The notes under the pieces are model-generated. The model made no database searches. It was not told where the DNA came from and saw only the letters and a program-made list of their open reading frames with translations. The translations under genes were made by a program, and so were the position numbers. A DNA stretch of 64,000 bases from Larimichthys crocea (Eukaryota > Chordata > Actinopteri > Sciaenidae), in contig NC_040022.1 in assembly GCF_000972845.2 (NCBI RefSeq), positions 62,001 to 126,000 of the forward strand, in the 5' to 3' direction. Positions 15,343 through 25,848 of the stretch are shown in pieces (position 1 is the stretch's first letter; each line of letters starts with the position of its first letter).

Positions 15343-15558
15343 ATGCACTCATCTGTGTGTTTGTAGCAGCACCCCACCCAGTCATGACCAAACACGGCTG
15401 CCTTCGCCCGTCACCATGGCAACCCTTTCAACTCCCCTTGCAGTGACATCACCTTTGCTGTGGATCTGTTTTATATGACTGAATATACACAGTGGAGCAT
15501 TTTATTTTTACTTGCAACAAGAGAGATCCGTGGCATATCAGTTTTAATACATCCTGCA

Positions 15559-15626
<68 letters not shown>

Positions 15627-17383
15627 TTCATATCAATAGATCTATTTTTAAAGGAACAGTGTTCTTGGATGTTAAAATCCCTTGGTTGTAGTTTTCCTTA
15701 AATCAATATTTAGCCAAAGTGCACAGATTGTTTTTATAATATAGTAAAGTTTCGTCATATGAGATAAAGCTAATCTACCATCATGGAGCACTATAGCTAA
15801 TGACTTTCTGGGGATGACAATTTATATCATATTCTGTGTGGGATGACACACAGAAAATGATATAAAATGAATATAATATGTCACAGTTGACGGTTACAGT
15901 ACATGGCTATGTTTTCATTAGCCATGAAAATCACCTGCGTATAACCACCAGTTTTTTACCTTTGAATAAACTTTTTACACCAACAGCCATGTTGAACCAC
16001 CATGTTTCTACAGAAGCTCAGAACAGACAAACTAACACTGGCTCTAGATGCACCTTTCTTGTTTGTCACACCTTCAGGGCTAGTGCAGTTTTTCTTCCAT
16101 ACTAGGAAGGAGGGAGTGAGGGAAGGGGATTGCAATCAGCAACCCCACTGCAAGGTGCCTTTAAAGGACCTTTAAAGATTTTATCCTTTAAATCTAAATA
16201 AATTGCTGGATGATAGCCGGACAGTTGATGGAAAAAATATACATATTTAAGTGCCTCCACGCACATTATTTATCCATTTGTCCCATCTATATCGGAAACC
16301 CTACTACCAACTACCAAGGTGGTCAGCAAATGAACACACGTTTCTTTCACATTTAAAGAGACCTTCTAAATGTTGTTTAGAACAATAAATATTGATATTG
16401 ATATTAACGATCCTATAATGTGAAAAGCCATAAATTAACCAAACGTTTTGAATTTGCATATTTTATATAGAACAGAGAATAGACACAGAAGTTTGGCACA
16501 ACACTGAAAGGTAAAAAAAAGATCAAATATTGGCTTATTGAAAGATAGATCACAGCTGGTTTGAAATATTAACACAAAGGTCTCATTCAGATTTCTTTTT
16601 CTCCCTTCTGCACACACCATAAACTCTGCAAAATGTCAGATATGGTACATGACTTCATAAATAATTCACCTAGCTTTATTTACATATCAAACTCTGCAGC
16701 CTGCCTCCACAGGAGCGTGCATGTGCACACATGTACACACATCGCTGCGTTAAAGCGCGTTTCTGAGCTGCTATTAAAACAAGTTTCCTCTGTGACATCT
16801 GAGAGCTCCTCTTTGATCTCAAGACTGCTGACCTGTCACAGAAAGCCTATCAATTAACATTTATTTGAAAAGGCAGGGTTCGGGGCACAAAGACACTGTC
16901 TTTGTGTTTTAATATGGATTTCTTTTAAAGTTGTAGTGTGCGGTAGTATAAGCCTTTCAACCTCAGAAAAGATTTCTCGTTTGTTTTAACATAATTTACA
17001 GAGCCTGTACTAATTTATCTGATATGATGGACACTGAGAAGAAGCTGTGGTTGTCTGCGAGAAGATCTCAACCAAATATTCTGTAATAATATTTGACTTC
17101 CTAAACCCTAAAGAGTTCAGTCTCAGTTTAGGTGGCCTTGAATACAACACTGATGATAACATCAATGAAGCACCTAAGTACTTTTTTAAAATTATTAATT
17201 TAAAAAGATTTATGAGAGCGGACTGACCTTAGAGATGTTTTTCTAAAATCTTTGCTTTTTAATATCAGTTACCAAAGGAAGAGGAGATGAGAGAATAATT
17301 AAGCCTTAAACATGCAGGGCTAAAACCCTCCATATTGTGTGAGTCATGGTGTTAGAAACAAGATAACACTAGCAAAAAGCCAG

Positions 17384-17441
<58 letters not shown>

Positions 17442-20400
17442 ATGTGTGTTTGTTCTTGTACATGTGTGGACGTGTGTGTGGTCTGTTCACCCCCCCACCC
17501 ATCTGTGATGTGATATTAACTGGTGGATTTTCTTTGATGCCCGTAAAACTGCCTCATTACCCCAGTAGCTTTGAAAGCATCTTCTGCATCATTACACACA
17601 CGCCTGCTATAAAATATGCACTACAAGTGTAAATCAGCACTTTTTTTTCTTTTTTTTTTTTTAAACACAAAAGAAAACCGAGAAGAGACGTGTGTCTAAA
17701 GGGTGATGCTACTGGGGACTAAAGATACTTTCAAGACACATCACCTTTGAAAAAAACTAATACAGTTATTTCTGAAATTTTAATGGTAAATCCATCAATG
17801 TGTACCTTTTATATTCAAACTCTGTAACATTATTTTGTGGATAATAACTCAAAATTATTAGTTGTTTTCTTTTGTTTTTTTGTTGTTGTTGTTCTTTTAG
17901 ACATTAAATGAACAACCAAACTGTTCTTTTAAGTAGTGTGTTCTTTTAATGTCTTCTGGTTGCCCTGAGTCCAGCTGAAGTGTCCTTGTGTGTGAATGTG
18001 TGTGTGTGTTTTTTGAAGCTGCTTAATTGCAATATTACCGTAAATCGCTCTGTAGTATAATCCGCACCAGCCAAAAAAATGCATAATGAAGCAGAAATAA
18101 ACATATATAAGTCGCGCTGGACTATAAATCACATTTTTTGGGGGGGGGGGGTGTATTTTATAAAATCCAGGGAATGGGGATGTCAAACGTGAGGGGGACC
18201 TCGTCCATGTTAATAATATGATTTTCAACAAACTCACTGAAACTGTCGCCCTTGTCTTGGGAGTCTGCTGGCAGTTTTGGGGACATCACTGTCTCTGAGA
18301 GGTGGTTGCGTTGCATGAAGCGGTAACACCATGAATATCCTCCCGCAAAGTCTTTAATATGCATCGCCTTGGCAACCACCTGGGCGTGCAGACGTAACTG
18401 CTCCGTCTTCAAGCCTCTCCCGGAAGCACGTTGTTCAAGCACCCATCTGTGAAGTCGTTCCTCCAGCTGTGGCCATCTAGGTTTTAGCCCGCGATTCGCT
18501 TTTTTTGTTTTCTTCATTGCACTTAAAGTGTCCTCCGCTTTTCGCCAGTACCTCGCAAGTTTCTCGCTCACTCCAAACTTTCTCCCTGCTGCTCGGTTAC
18601 CGTGTTGGGCTGCATATTTCACTATCTGCAGCTTGTAATCTGCAGAGTATGACTTTCTCTTTTCAACAAACTTACTAAAACTGTCGCCCTTGTCTGCTGG
18701 CAGTTTTGGGGACATCGCTGTCTGTGCTTTCATAGAGACGTGGTTGCGTTGCATGAAGCGGTAACACCACGAAGGTCCTCCCGCAAAGTCTTTTATATCC
18801 ATCGCCTTGGCAACCACCTGGGCGTGCAGACGTAAGTGCTCCGTCTTCAAGCGTCTCCCGGCAGCACGTTGTTCAAGCACCCATCTGTGAAGTCGTTCCT
18901 CCAGCTGTGGCCATCTAGGTTTTAGCCCGCGATTCGCTTTTTTTGTTTTCTTCATTGCACTCAAAGTGTCCTCCGCTTTTCGCCAGCTCCTCGCAAGTGT
19001 CTCACTCACTCCAAACTGTCTCGCTGCTGCTCGGTTACCGTGTTGGGTTGCATATTTCACCACCTGCAGCTTGTAATCTGCAGAGTATGACTTTCTTTTT
19101 GCAGTCATTTGTGCTCCGTCTGTTTCAGTTGTCTTTCAGTGGATTAATAGGAGTAGCAGATACTGGCACGCGAGCCTAGAGCGCCCCCCCTCGTGGCTGA
19201 ACGAGCATGTGAAATTACCGTAAATATTTTAATATATAAGACGCACCTGAGTATAAATCCCAGGCCAAACCATGAAAAAGGTGCGACTTATAGTCCGAAA
19301 AATACGGGGAAATAACAGCGTTTTCTCTGCAAATCCTTGGCTGCGGTCGAATAGTGAAATTTTGTAGGAACCTTCCTACCTGAGTGAAATGACCCGGAAG
19401 TATTAATGTAGCATAAGAGCTGAGCGCTGTCTATCTGTTAAGGAAAGGAGTTGAGGAAAGGAGCTTCAATGCTTCCTTTATTATCTCCTTTAAGAAGGCA
19501 AAGGATGTAATGCCGCAATTAGTCGCAATTCCTTGCGGCAGCGACAAAAAAAAAAGAAAAAAAAAGAAAATCGGCGCACCATTTAGTCTTCACAACCAGA
19601 CATTAAAAAAAGAAAACATTAATGTATTTAAACAGTGTGCAGCAGAGAATATGAACGTGTTGACGTGATGTAAACACTTTGATCATGTTGTTGACATTAA
19701 GAACTGTTTGTAAGTGCGACATCCAGCGTGATCATCACGAAGTTACCTTTGCTGATTAATCATATATCTTTGCCATAACCTGCACATATGTTTCTATATG
19801 AGTGGACAGGAGGGTGAGCGACCATACCAGCGTAACAAACACTTCACCTGACTTCTGTGACAGATGGACATTCATTCATTTATTATCTGAATTCTGACGT
19901 TGATAATGAAGTCATGTTTTTCTCCGGGTTTTCCACGTTTATATTTCCTGCATTACACTACATGGTAAGAGCGCACGGGGAGTATCTAGTAAGTATCTCA
20001 GATGCGCGTTTTGTAGTCCATCTTCTGGATTTTGTAGTTTTACCACAGGACACGTCAATAACATTCGCCGTCGCATAATAACGTGTAATGCAGTCGGTCG
20101 TCTTCTCCAAACTCCTTATGAATTCTTCACATCTTTCCGTTCGTGACGTTTTCTGTCGAGGTCAAGGAAAAGTGGTTAGGGAAGGACTTAGGGGAAGAAG
20201 GATTCAAAGAGGACTGCTCACATGAGACATCAAACACACACACACACACACACACACACAGACTGAACATGTTCTTCTATTAGCTCTTTGTTGACAAGAG
20301 CCTTTCACAAATGTCTGTATCCAGAATGTGACTGAACCTGGATACACTTTGCAAGTTTGGTGAAATTCTTTACAGTAACATACTGTAACAAAGACAAACT

Positions 20401-23400
20401 AAAATTTTGAAGAAAGATCTCATTGTAAATGTAATAGTTTTGTGGATATCAAAAAAGAAATTTCGATTGTTAAATAAATCAACTGTAATGGATAACTGAC
20501 AAAAATATATCTACAAAATATTTTTAAGTTGGTCCAGTTTTATTGTGTGGCCAGCAGTTTATTCATTTCTAAATCTTTTGAATTTTTTTTGGCCAAGAAT
20601 TAGATGAGAAAAGTAAGATACTGTCATGTTTGTATGGTAAATACAAACTTATGGTTAGCTTAGTTTAGAAAGACTGGAAACAGCCTGGCTATGTCCAAAT
20701 GTGACAAAAACTCACTCAGTAACACATTTCATCTTATTTATCTAGTTCATTTTAAAAAAAATGACATAACAAATGTTGCATGTGGCTGTTTGTGGCGGTA
20801 GCTTCCTGCAGTTTCTGCTGGTTGCCCAGCAACAGCTCGGAGCCAAGAAATAGTTCCACAAATTGACTTTTTAAAAACTGAATTAACAAACAAGATCTGA
20901 CTTCTCACTATCTTATCTTTATTCAACTAAGGCAGATTTTGTTACCTTCAGGCAGAGCCAGGCTAGCTGTTCCCAGCTGTTTCCAGTCTTTATGCTAAGC
21001 TAAGCTAACTGGCTGCAGATATTGGAGTGGTATCGATCTTCTTATCTAATTTTAAAGCTTAATTCCCTTTAGGTGCATTGTTTAGGTGTGTGCAATTCTG
21101 TTCATTGCGTCGGAGATGAAAATGGAAGTAAAACATTTGTTCTGACATTTATTGAGAATACTGCATCTTAAGTGGGACATTATCTCACAAACTAAACAAG
21201 AAATGTTTAATTTCATCTGAGATAATCGAAGTAAAACTGATCTCCCTTTGTCTCAACGGCCTCCTCTGTTTTAATATTTGCTTCCTGTCTGCCTCCTCTT
21301 TCCCTCTTTAACCCAGATAACTGTTCACTGTGTCAGGAAAACACTTTCTCACTATGTGTGTTTGTGAGTGTGTGTGTGCCATAAGCGTTGATTTGCTGTT
21401 TTTTATAGTCCTTTGAGGCTCGCTGTCACTGCTCTGTTCTAATACTATAACGAGACCTCTGGGACACTGAAACACACACACGTATACTAAAGGACACACA
21501 GCGGAAGATGAAAAGAAATCTTTCAGGCTTGTGCAAAGCCAATAACAGCATTACAATGAAGGGAAAGGGCAGTCAAGGAAGAATGATCAACATAACAGCA
21601 TTACAGCATGCCATGTGAGCAGGGTTCACTTCCATCTCCGAGGCGGCTGTCAGTGCGTGGCCTTTTCTGCCACAACATAGCCTGAATCGATTTGTCACCT
21701 TCAAAATTTTCATGTAAGCCTGCATACACCCTGTCAACACCAGAGACGCTCGTAACACTTTGTCAGGATATCCATGAAACGGTTTGATTCTCATTTCTAA
21801 TGTTTCCTTGTTGATGAAAGGCTGATTTGACAAACAGATGATACCAGCTGCTGGGAACGTCTCATGACTGAGACTGTCACTGCAGCTTCTGAAGTGTCAC
21901 TGATGCTTTCACTATTAAATATGCTGTACTTGTGATGTTACACTTGTCAGCAGTAATTAAGGTATGATTCAGCTTTGTCAGCTAAGATTTAAATGTGTTA
22001 AAATGCATGATCCATATGCTGTACCAATATTTAATACTGGCCAAAACTAAAAAGTAGGCTCTCCATCTCTCCAGGATAACAGGAACAATCAATGCTGACG
22101 TTGTGCCAGAACAGGAGCTGGTGAAGCGGGCAGTGTAACCAGGCTCAGCAGCTGCTCTGGACATAATGACAGAGGCAAAAAATTTTGACGAAGGAAGCTA
22201 AGAAGAGAAAATTAGAGAGTGAGCAAAAAGCCACCGGACAAGAGTAAATCTGGGACTGACGTTTAGTTGTTGGCGAGAGCTTGATGAAATAAAAGGCTGA
22301 AAGACAGACGCTGAGCTGAGCTTACTATTGGATCAGTAAGTAATATTAGCTAGTTGCTAGTTTTTGATCATAAATGATATGATCATAACAAATACACATG
22401 TACAGGCCATATTGTCCATACAACAGTGCTATTACGCTCAAGTCACATATAAGTATTTATTTAACAGTTCTTTTGGAAGCACATTGTGCAAATTACCGTG
22501 CTTTGATGCATATAGCTGCTTTAACTTTATTCTCTGTACCTGCATTTTGTGTTATGGGTGAGAAAGCTGTTGTGAGGGTTTTCTTAACTGTCTGTTCTGT
22601 TGGAAACCTCAGAACCGATTGACCAGCTAGCTGTTGCAGATTTAATCAAGAGCCGAAGTGAAACAAAGTCCGGAATTGGGAAAACATCATTTAAATTCCT
22701 ACTGACATTTGTAGCTACAACATGTTTATATTCTTAGATAAGGATATTAGTTTTTGTTTTGTTCTTTATTTATCTAATCATATTGTTGATTTATTATTTC
22801 AGTTTTGTAGTGACCTTTAACATCCCTTTCCCACAAACCCCTGTACATTAGCCTGAATATAAAGCAATGACATCATCTCTTAAAACATCCACCCCTTTAA
22901 TCAACCTCCTCCCTTGTGAATTTTCTCCTTCACACGCATACAGTAATATGTCCTCAGCTGCTCCATCAGCCTTGTTGAGACAGCAGGTTGCCTAATTGAG
23001 TGACTTGATTGGTCTCGTATGTGTCTGCTCTCCCGTACAACCTCATTTGTCACTACTGGGACAGACAGACACGGAGGAGGAGGAGGAGGGATGATGTGAG
23101 AAGCAGATACTGTACAGTTTCTTAAACACATCTGACAAGCTGACAGCGAGTGTGTGTTCGTGAGTAGACCTGAATTGCAGTAAGTAGGTAAAAAAAAGGG
23201 AGCTTAAGGTAAAGAGGAGGGAAGGGAGGAGAGGATTAGAGAGTGAAGTATGGAGGTTATTTAATCTGACAGTGGGAGGAAGACAAAAAGAGGGAAGTGA
23301 AGACAAAAAGAGGAAGGTGTAAAAGTGAGGGAAGTGAGGAAGCATAAAAAAAATGACAGACTAAGGAGGAGATTAGAGAGGAAGGGAGTGATGATGAGTT

Positions 23401-24741
23401 AGAAAATGCAGAAAAAGGAGGAGAGAAAAAGGATTTCAATTAGCTCGTTTGAACGCTCGCTGCTCGCTGCCTTGCTGCCTTGCTGCCTTGCGCTGGTGTT
23501 TGCTGATTGATAGCTCATGAAGAGCGTTCTGCCACATGGGCCTCACCCACTCACCCACTCTCTTCCACCACCACCACACACACAAACACACACTTTCCTG
23601 TGAAACATCCTGAGCTGCTCTCCTCTTCTTTCCTGGAAACAGCTGCTGACAGAACATGTCGATCTCAACCACCAACACTTCCCTTTGTTTCTTTTATGTT
23701 TACCCCCTCCTCCTTTCTTCCTTATCCCCCATCTCCTCTTTCTCATCTTACACCTACTTCTTCCAACCATTTCCACTTATCTTATCCCTCCACCTCCTCC
23801 TCCTCTCCTTATAACTTCACCTCCTCCTCTTCTCAAAACCTCTTTACCTCCCTTCCTCCGTCATTTTTTTGCTCCCCTACTCTCAGCGTTCATCTTCCAC
23901 TCAGTCACCTCCCACGTACCTATCAAAAATCTTCTCCTCCTCGTTTTTTCGAAATTCAATCTCAGCCAAGTGTTTTTGACAAGATTCGATGTGTCATATC
24001 CACAGAAACCTGTACAGATTCCCTGTGTACAGTTTGTCCTCGCTTGAAGCTGTTTTCTTATTTTGTTTCTGACAAAAAAAAATAAATAAATGCAAAAACA
24101 GCACTCAAAATATATATTTTTTTGTAATGACATATTTGGAGTGATTCAGTGCTTCGAAAGTGAACTGAACTTTAGGGACTGAAGAAATAAATGAGCAGCA
24201 GAAGCAGACTGAAAAGCTGTGACATGAAGATCTACGGTTGGTGGATCCAGACTGGAGCAGAGCGATCAATTCAAATTGCTATTTGAAATTCATCGAGTTA
24301 ATGGAATAGATTATTCACAGCCAGCTCAGATCTTAAATCAAATTTCACTTCCAAGAGCTTCTCATTTTCTTCGCTTTGCACTCTTTGTGGTTGTCCTGCC
24401 TCTTTCCTCTCTGTTTCTGTGTCTTTCTTTTCCAATTACTTCACCTTTTTTCTCTTTATCTCACCAAACACACACTCTTTATACACACACCTGTGTGAGG
24501 GGAAACCCCAGGACCGTTCCACCATCTGTAACAGCATTACTGCAGTGTGAACACACACACACAAACAGAGAGGGAGTGAGCTGCCGTGCATTGCAAATAT
24601 GTTGCAAATACAAGCAAAAAAATAAATAAAAATACAGTTAGAAGTAACAAGACAATGGTAACATCATTTGACTTTTGCATACGCTGTGTCATCACACACA
24701 CTCCCTCCTCTGCCAGCATTCCTCATGGTCACACTCCCTTT

Positions 24742-24787
<46 letters not shown>

Positions 24788-25083
24788 CAGAAACATAATT
24801 ACAAAAGCCGGCAGCACACATGCACAGATGAACACAGGCACACACACACACACACAGGAGAGAGTGTAGGATGTGATCAATAGCTATTGATTTGCCACCT
24901 TTAGCTTGTCTTGGCAGCCTTTCATGTTAGACATAAAAATGTCCACACACGCCAGGGCAGAGACATATGGCACACACGCACACACAATTATAATTTAATG
25001 AATCCGTTAAACAAACACCATAAAATAGATAATTCATGCACAGTGTAATAACTTGGATCAGTGAAGTTATACTGATTTACTAG

Positions 25084-25133
<50 letters not shown>

Positions 25134-25218
25134 CCATTGCCTCACCTCTGTAGCACACAGTTAGCCACAGCAGCTCCAGCACCTGACCCCCAAACTCACA
25201 CACGTCCACTCCCAGCAT
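1171..25218 (-). CDS. arhgdig: Rho GDP-dissociation inhibitor gamma (RhoGDI3), 6 coding exons, 221 aa
   Basis: Coding exons in transcript order: 25218-25146, 13529-13359, 11927-11844, 4781-4705, 1667-1604, 1367-1171 (TAA). All junctions are GT-AG with matching phase, total 666 nt. RhoGDIs extract prenylated Rho GTPases from membranes and block GDP release. Exon 1 gives a hydrophobic 24-residue N-terminus starting [10 protein letters not shown], which matches the gamma paralogue, where this extension targets the protein to the Golgi; alpha and beta paralogues lack it. Exon 2 encodes the regulatory arm (NYKPPVQKS, then [13 protein letters not shown]). Later exons form the immunoglobulin-like prenyl-binding fold: [46 protein letters not shown] and the C-terminal [14 protein letters not shown]...KKDW. 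Human ARHGDIG is 225 aa, so the gene looks complete. The start was chosen by homology; another in-frame ATG lies at 25275, and one in exon 2 (13524) could start a shorter form. Introns 1 (11.6 kb) and 3 (7 kb) are repeat-rich. A minus-strand AATAAA lies at 162-167. Confidence 0.93.
1765..2005 (-). repeat. Fragment of teleost dispersed repeat (SINE-like, same family as 27268-27545)
   Basis: Contains atccatccatttcctac at one end and, further on, catgcatgtgtttgggtg, gtttgcctctgggaggacca and caggaggaaactgacacag. This is the reverse of the fish repeat that reads gggttctctccagg...gataagcagttatgg at 27268-27545. Diverged and partial. Confidence 0.5.
2010..2115 (+). repeat. Partial copy of dispersed repeat G
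   Basis: Carries the core ggctggctgcaaaaatgag and cttcacagcagaaataaaca, also found in longer copies at 28855-29155 and 31985-32260. Only about 100 bp of the unit is present here. Confidence 0.6.
2571..2599. repeat. (AC)n microsatellite
   Basis: About 14 uninterrupted AC units in arhgdig intron 4. It creates the His/Thr run at the end of a spurious 130-residue frame. Confidence 0.95.
2890..3270 (+). repeat. Degenerate retroelement tail (T-rich, 'tgcctcctgtggcatcttca' type)
   Basis: A T-rich stretch ending with a phrase like those at the 3' ends of many fish retroelement copies (tctgcctcctgtggcatctt, then catttgggcctttcctc). No reverse transcriptase frame remains. Family unassigned. A related antisense-looking stretch lies at 54775-55025. 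Confidence 0.35.
3720..4340 (+). repeat. Dispersed repeat J, copy 1
   Basis: Shares phrases such as catggcaatccatccaatag and aggattcatcctctga with stretches near 12660-12800, 37140-37340 and, inverted, 57885-58320. These are diverged copies of one old teleost repeat. No coding capacity was seen. Confidence 0.55.
6280..6308. repeat. (CA)n microsatellite
   Basis: About 13 CA units with one CG interruption, in arhgdig intron 3. Confidence 0.9.
7205..7370 (+). repeat. Dispersed repeat shared with 22130-22290
   Basis: Both stretches contain gacataatgacag and then gacaagagtaaatctgggac, continuing into tga(c/a)tttagt with a similar purine-rich stretch between. Family unknown. Confidence 0.5.
8470..8900 (-). 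mobile_element. LINE 3'-end fragment (reverse-transcriptase C-terminus remnant)
   Basis: On the minus strand a short frame at about 8640-8800 reads [20 protein letters not shown], which resembles the conserved tail of fish non-LTR retrotransposon polyproteins (SAPxDWNxL). It is followed by the phrase taaccaggaaaggtctcact (plus strand, 8498-8517), common at fish repeat ends. Heavily truncated. Confidence 0.5.
12060..12180 (-). repeat. Fragment of dispersed repeat H ('gcttagct' type)
   Basis: Contains attagcttagcttatcataa and agacttgaagcaggtgg, an inverted form of the segment found at 20640-21065, 28640-28830 and 48650-48790. Confidence 0.5.
12184..12492 (+). mobile_element. MITE family M, copy A
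   Basis: Begins with aaaggtccagtgtgtcaaat, the terminal sequence also seen inverted at the far ends of copies near 29535 and 42990. Internal marks are caggtgattata-like and catgtttctacagtagccc motifs. It is non-coding and about 300 bp. The terminal motif suggests a cut-and-paste DNA element, superfamily not determined. Confidence 0.7.
12540..12800 (+). repeat. Dispersed repeat J, copy 2
   Basis: Contains gtagttgttgagacatttta and attaggattcatcctctga, matching the copy at 3720-4340. It directly follows MITE copy A. Confidence 0.5.
15309..15341. repeat. (AC)n microsatellite
   Basis: About 16 AC units in arhgdig intron 1. Confidence 0.95.
15556..15622. repeat. (CA)n microsatellite
   Basis: About 33 CA units with one early CATA interruption, in arhgdig intron 1. 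Confidence 0.95.
15940..16175 (+). mobile_element. MITE family M, copy B (diverged)
   Basis: Contains ccatgtttctacagaagctc, agaacagacaaacta and gattgcaatcagcaacccc, matching the inner part of copy A in the same orientation. The ends are poorly preserved. Confidence 0.5.
17386..17440. repeat. (GT)n microsatellite
   Basis: About 27 GT units, uninterrupted, in arhgdig intron 1. Confidence 0.95.
18037..19307 (-). mobile_element. Pogo/CENP-B-like DNA transposon, internally deleted, in arhgdig intron 1
   Basis: The left end begins with ccgtaaatcgctctgtag...ataatccgcacc. The right end, read on the other strand, begins with ccgtatttttcggactataa followed by gtcgcacc. These form imperfect terminal inverted repeats of about 30 bp. 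A second, direct copy of the end motif (accgtaaatat...cgcacctgag) lies at 19217-19250, so the right terminus is compound. Between the ends lies one minus-strand frame with two DNA-binding segments and only the first residues of a DDE transposase domain. A 12-base G run lies at 18140-18151. The element cannot encode a full transposase, so it is non-autonomous. It sits inside the first arhgdig intron in the same orientation as the gene. Exact target-site duplication was not clear to me. Confidence 0.8.
18158..19108 (-). CDS. Transposon-derived ORF, two tandem BrkDBD + CENP-B-type HTH units, 316 aa
   Basis: An uninterrupted 316-residue frame starting [13 protein letters not shown]. Unit 1 (about residues 4-150) and unit 2 (about 151-300) each contain a Brinker/pipsqueak-like helix-turn-helix ([12 protein letters not shown]...FGVSE.LAR.WRKAED) and then a CENP-B/Tc5-type HTH ([20 protein letters not shown]...[10 protein letters not shown]). 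After unit 2 comes [17 protein letters not shown], the start of a Pogo-family DDE domain with only the first catalytic Asp, and then a stop. The two units come from a tandem duplication of about 435 bp joined in frame (FSKFVE to KRKSYS). Transposition is not possible from this protein; DNA binding is conceivable. I count about 15 base differences in about 330 aligned bases between units, roughly 11 of them amino-acid changing, which fits neutral drift. Expression is unknown. Confidence 0.65.
   Translation of the reverse strand: MTAKRKSYSADYKLQVVKYATQHGNRAAARQFGVSETLARSWRKAEDTLSAMKKTKKANRGLKPRWPQLEERLHRWVLEQRAAGRRLKTEHLRLHAQVVAKAMDIKDFAGGPSWCYRFMQRNHVSMKAQTAMSPKLPADKGDSFSKFVEKRKSYSADYKLQIVKYAAQHGNRAAGRKFGVSEKLARYWRKAEDTLSAMKKTKKANRGLKPRWPQLEERLHRWVLEQRASGRGLKTEQLRLHAQVVAKAMHIKDFAGGYSWCYRFMQRNHLSETVMSPKLPADSQDKGDSFSEFVENHIINMDEVPLTFDIPIPWIL
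19345..20225. mobile_element. Possible non-autonomous DNA element next to the Pogo-like copy
   Basis: The two ends show weak inverted similarity: ccggaagtatta...ataagagct near 19390 against, on the other strand, cggaaagatg...cataaggagt near 20110-20145. Aggaaagg-type runs flank both. Internal sequence has no convincing frame. This could be coincidence in an A-rich region. Confidence 0.3.
20232..20261. repeat. (CA)n microsatellite
   Basis: About 14 CA units in arhgdig intron 1. Confidence 0.9.
20640..21065. repeat. Dispersed repeat H, two inverted segments
   Basis: 20640-20770 reads ggttagcttagtttagaaag...acagcctggctatgtccaaa; 20930-21065 carries the opposite-strand form (ggcagagccaggctagctgt, then tttccagtctttatgctaag). 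The pair is a repeat with inverted internal symmetry, common in teleosts. Confidence 0.55.
22130..22290 (+). repeat. Dispersed repeat shared with 7205-7370
   Basis: Shares gacataatgacag and gacaagagtaaatctgggac with the copy in intron 3. Confidence 0.5.
23440..24060. repeat. Low-complexity CT-rich tract
   Basis: Plus-strand CT-rich sequence with runs of ctcctcctc and cttcctt, preceded by a GA-rich tract (23050-23440). A 192-residue frame here is only Ser/Pro/Thr/Leu low complexity and has no family resemblance. Confidence 0.7.
24745..24785. repeat. (GT)n microsatellite
   Basis: About 20 GT units in arhgdig intron 1, 0.36 kb from exon 1. Confidence 0.95.
25087..25131. repeat. (CA)n microsatellite immediately inside arhgdig intron 1
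   Basis: About 22 CA units; on the transcript strand a (GU)22 run that begins 14 nt after the exon 1 splice junction (25146/25145). Confidence 0.95.
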
Positions 25219-25800
25219 GGTGCCTCTCTCTGCGGGGGCTGCACCCTGTGCGACGGCTGGCAGAAGAAGAACCACAGAACCGGGGAACCTCCACAGGTAG
25301 TGACAAAGTATCAGAGCAGGGAGGGATTAAAGAGGAGAGCATCCACAAAAAGTCTTGGATTGGAAAGAAAAAGGGTTGGTCAGATGTGCATCTCCTCCGT
25401 GGAGGAAATGTGGGGAGAAAAAATGTAGTTGTGAGGGGTTGAAGGGGGTTGAGGAAAAGGTTTGGCGTGAGGGAGAAAAGAGAGGCAGGGAGGGTATCCT
25501 TGGGTGTGGGTGTGGATGTGATGGGGATGTGTGTGAGCAAGAGACAGAGAGAGAGAGAGAGAGAGGATGGAGGGAGGGGTGGGTGAGGGAGAGGCAGCAG
25601 ACACAAGAAGCAGCCGGCTTTCTACTCTTCCTCCTCTTCTCCTCCTCCTTCTTCTTCTCTTTTGTAAACTAGAGCAAGAAGGGAAGAAATCTAAATGCTA
25701 AAACAGCTAAGTGTCTGCTAACTTGCATGCAGCAGAGAGGATGCTGGGAGTGAACAGTGGCAGGCAGACGTTGGTTTAGCCGGTAGAGTGTCTGCAGCAG

Positions 25801-25802
<2 letters not shown>

Positions 25803-25840
<38 letters not shown>
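25803..25840. repeat. (GT)n microsatellite upstream of arhgdig
   Basis: About 19 GT units, 0.6 kb upstream of the arhgdig ATG, between a GA-rich tract (25540-25570) and a CT-rich tract (25890-26340). Confidence 0.95.

Positions 25841-25848
<8 letters not shown>

Noticed and set aside
23507..24085. 192-residue plus-strand ORF
   Set aside because: Ser/Pro/Thr/Leu low complexity from a CT-rich tract; no domain, no splice context.
1171..25218. Assigning the RhoGDI gene as arhgdia or arhgdib
   Set aside because: The hydrophobic exon 1 peptide and the [11 protein letters not shown] segment fit gamma, and its synteny with clcn7/ptx4 agrees.
25219..25275. Upstream in-frame ATG for arhgdig (MVLLLPAVAQ)
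   Set aside because: [10 protein letters not shown] matches the known start of the gamma paralogue; the upstream codons are probably 5' UTR.
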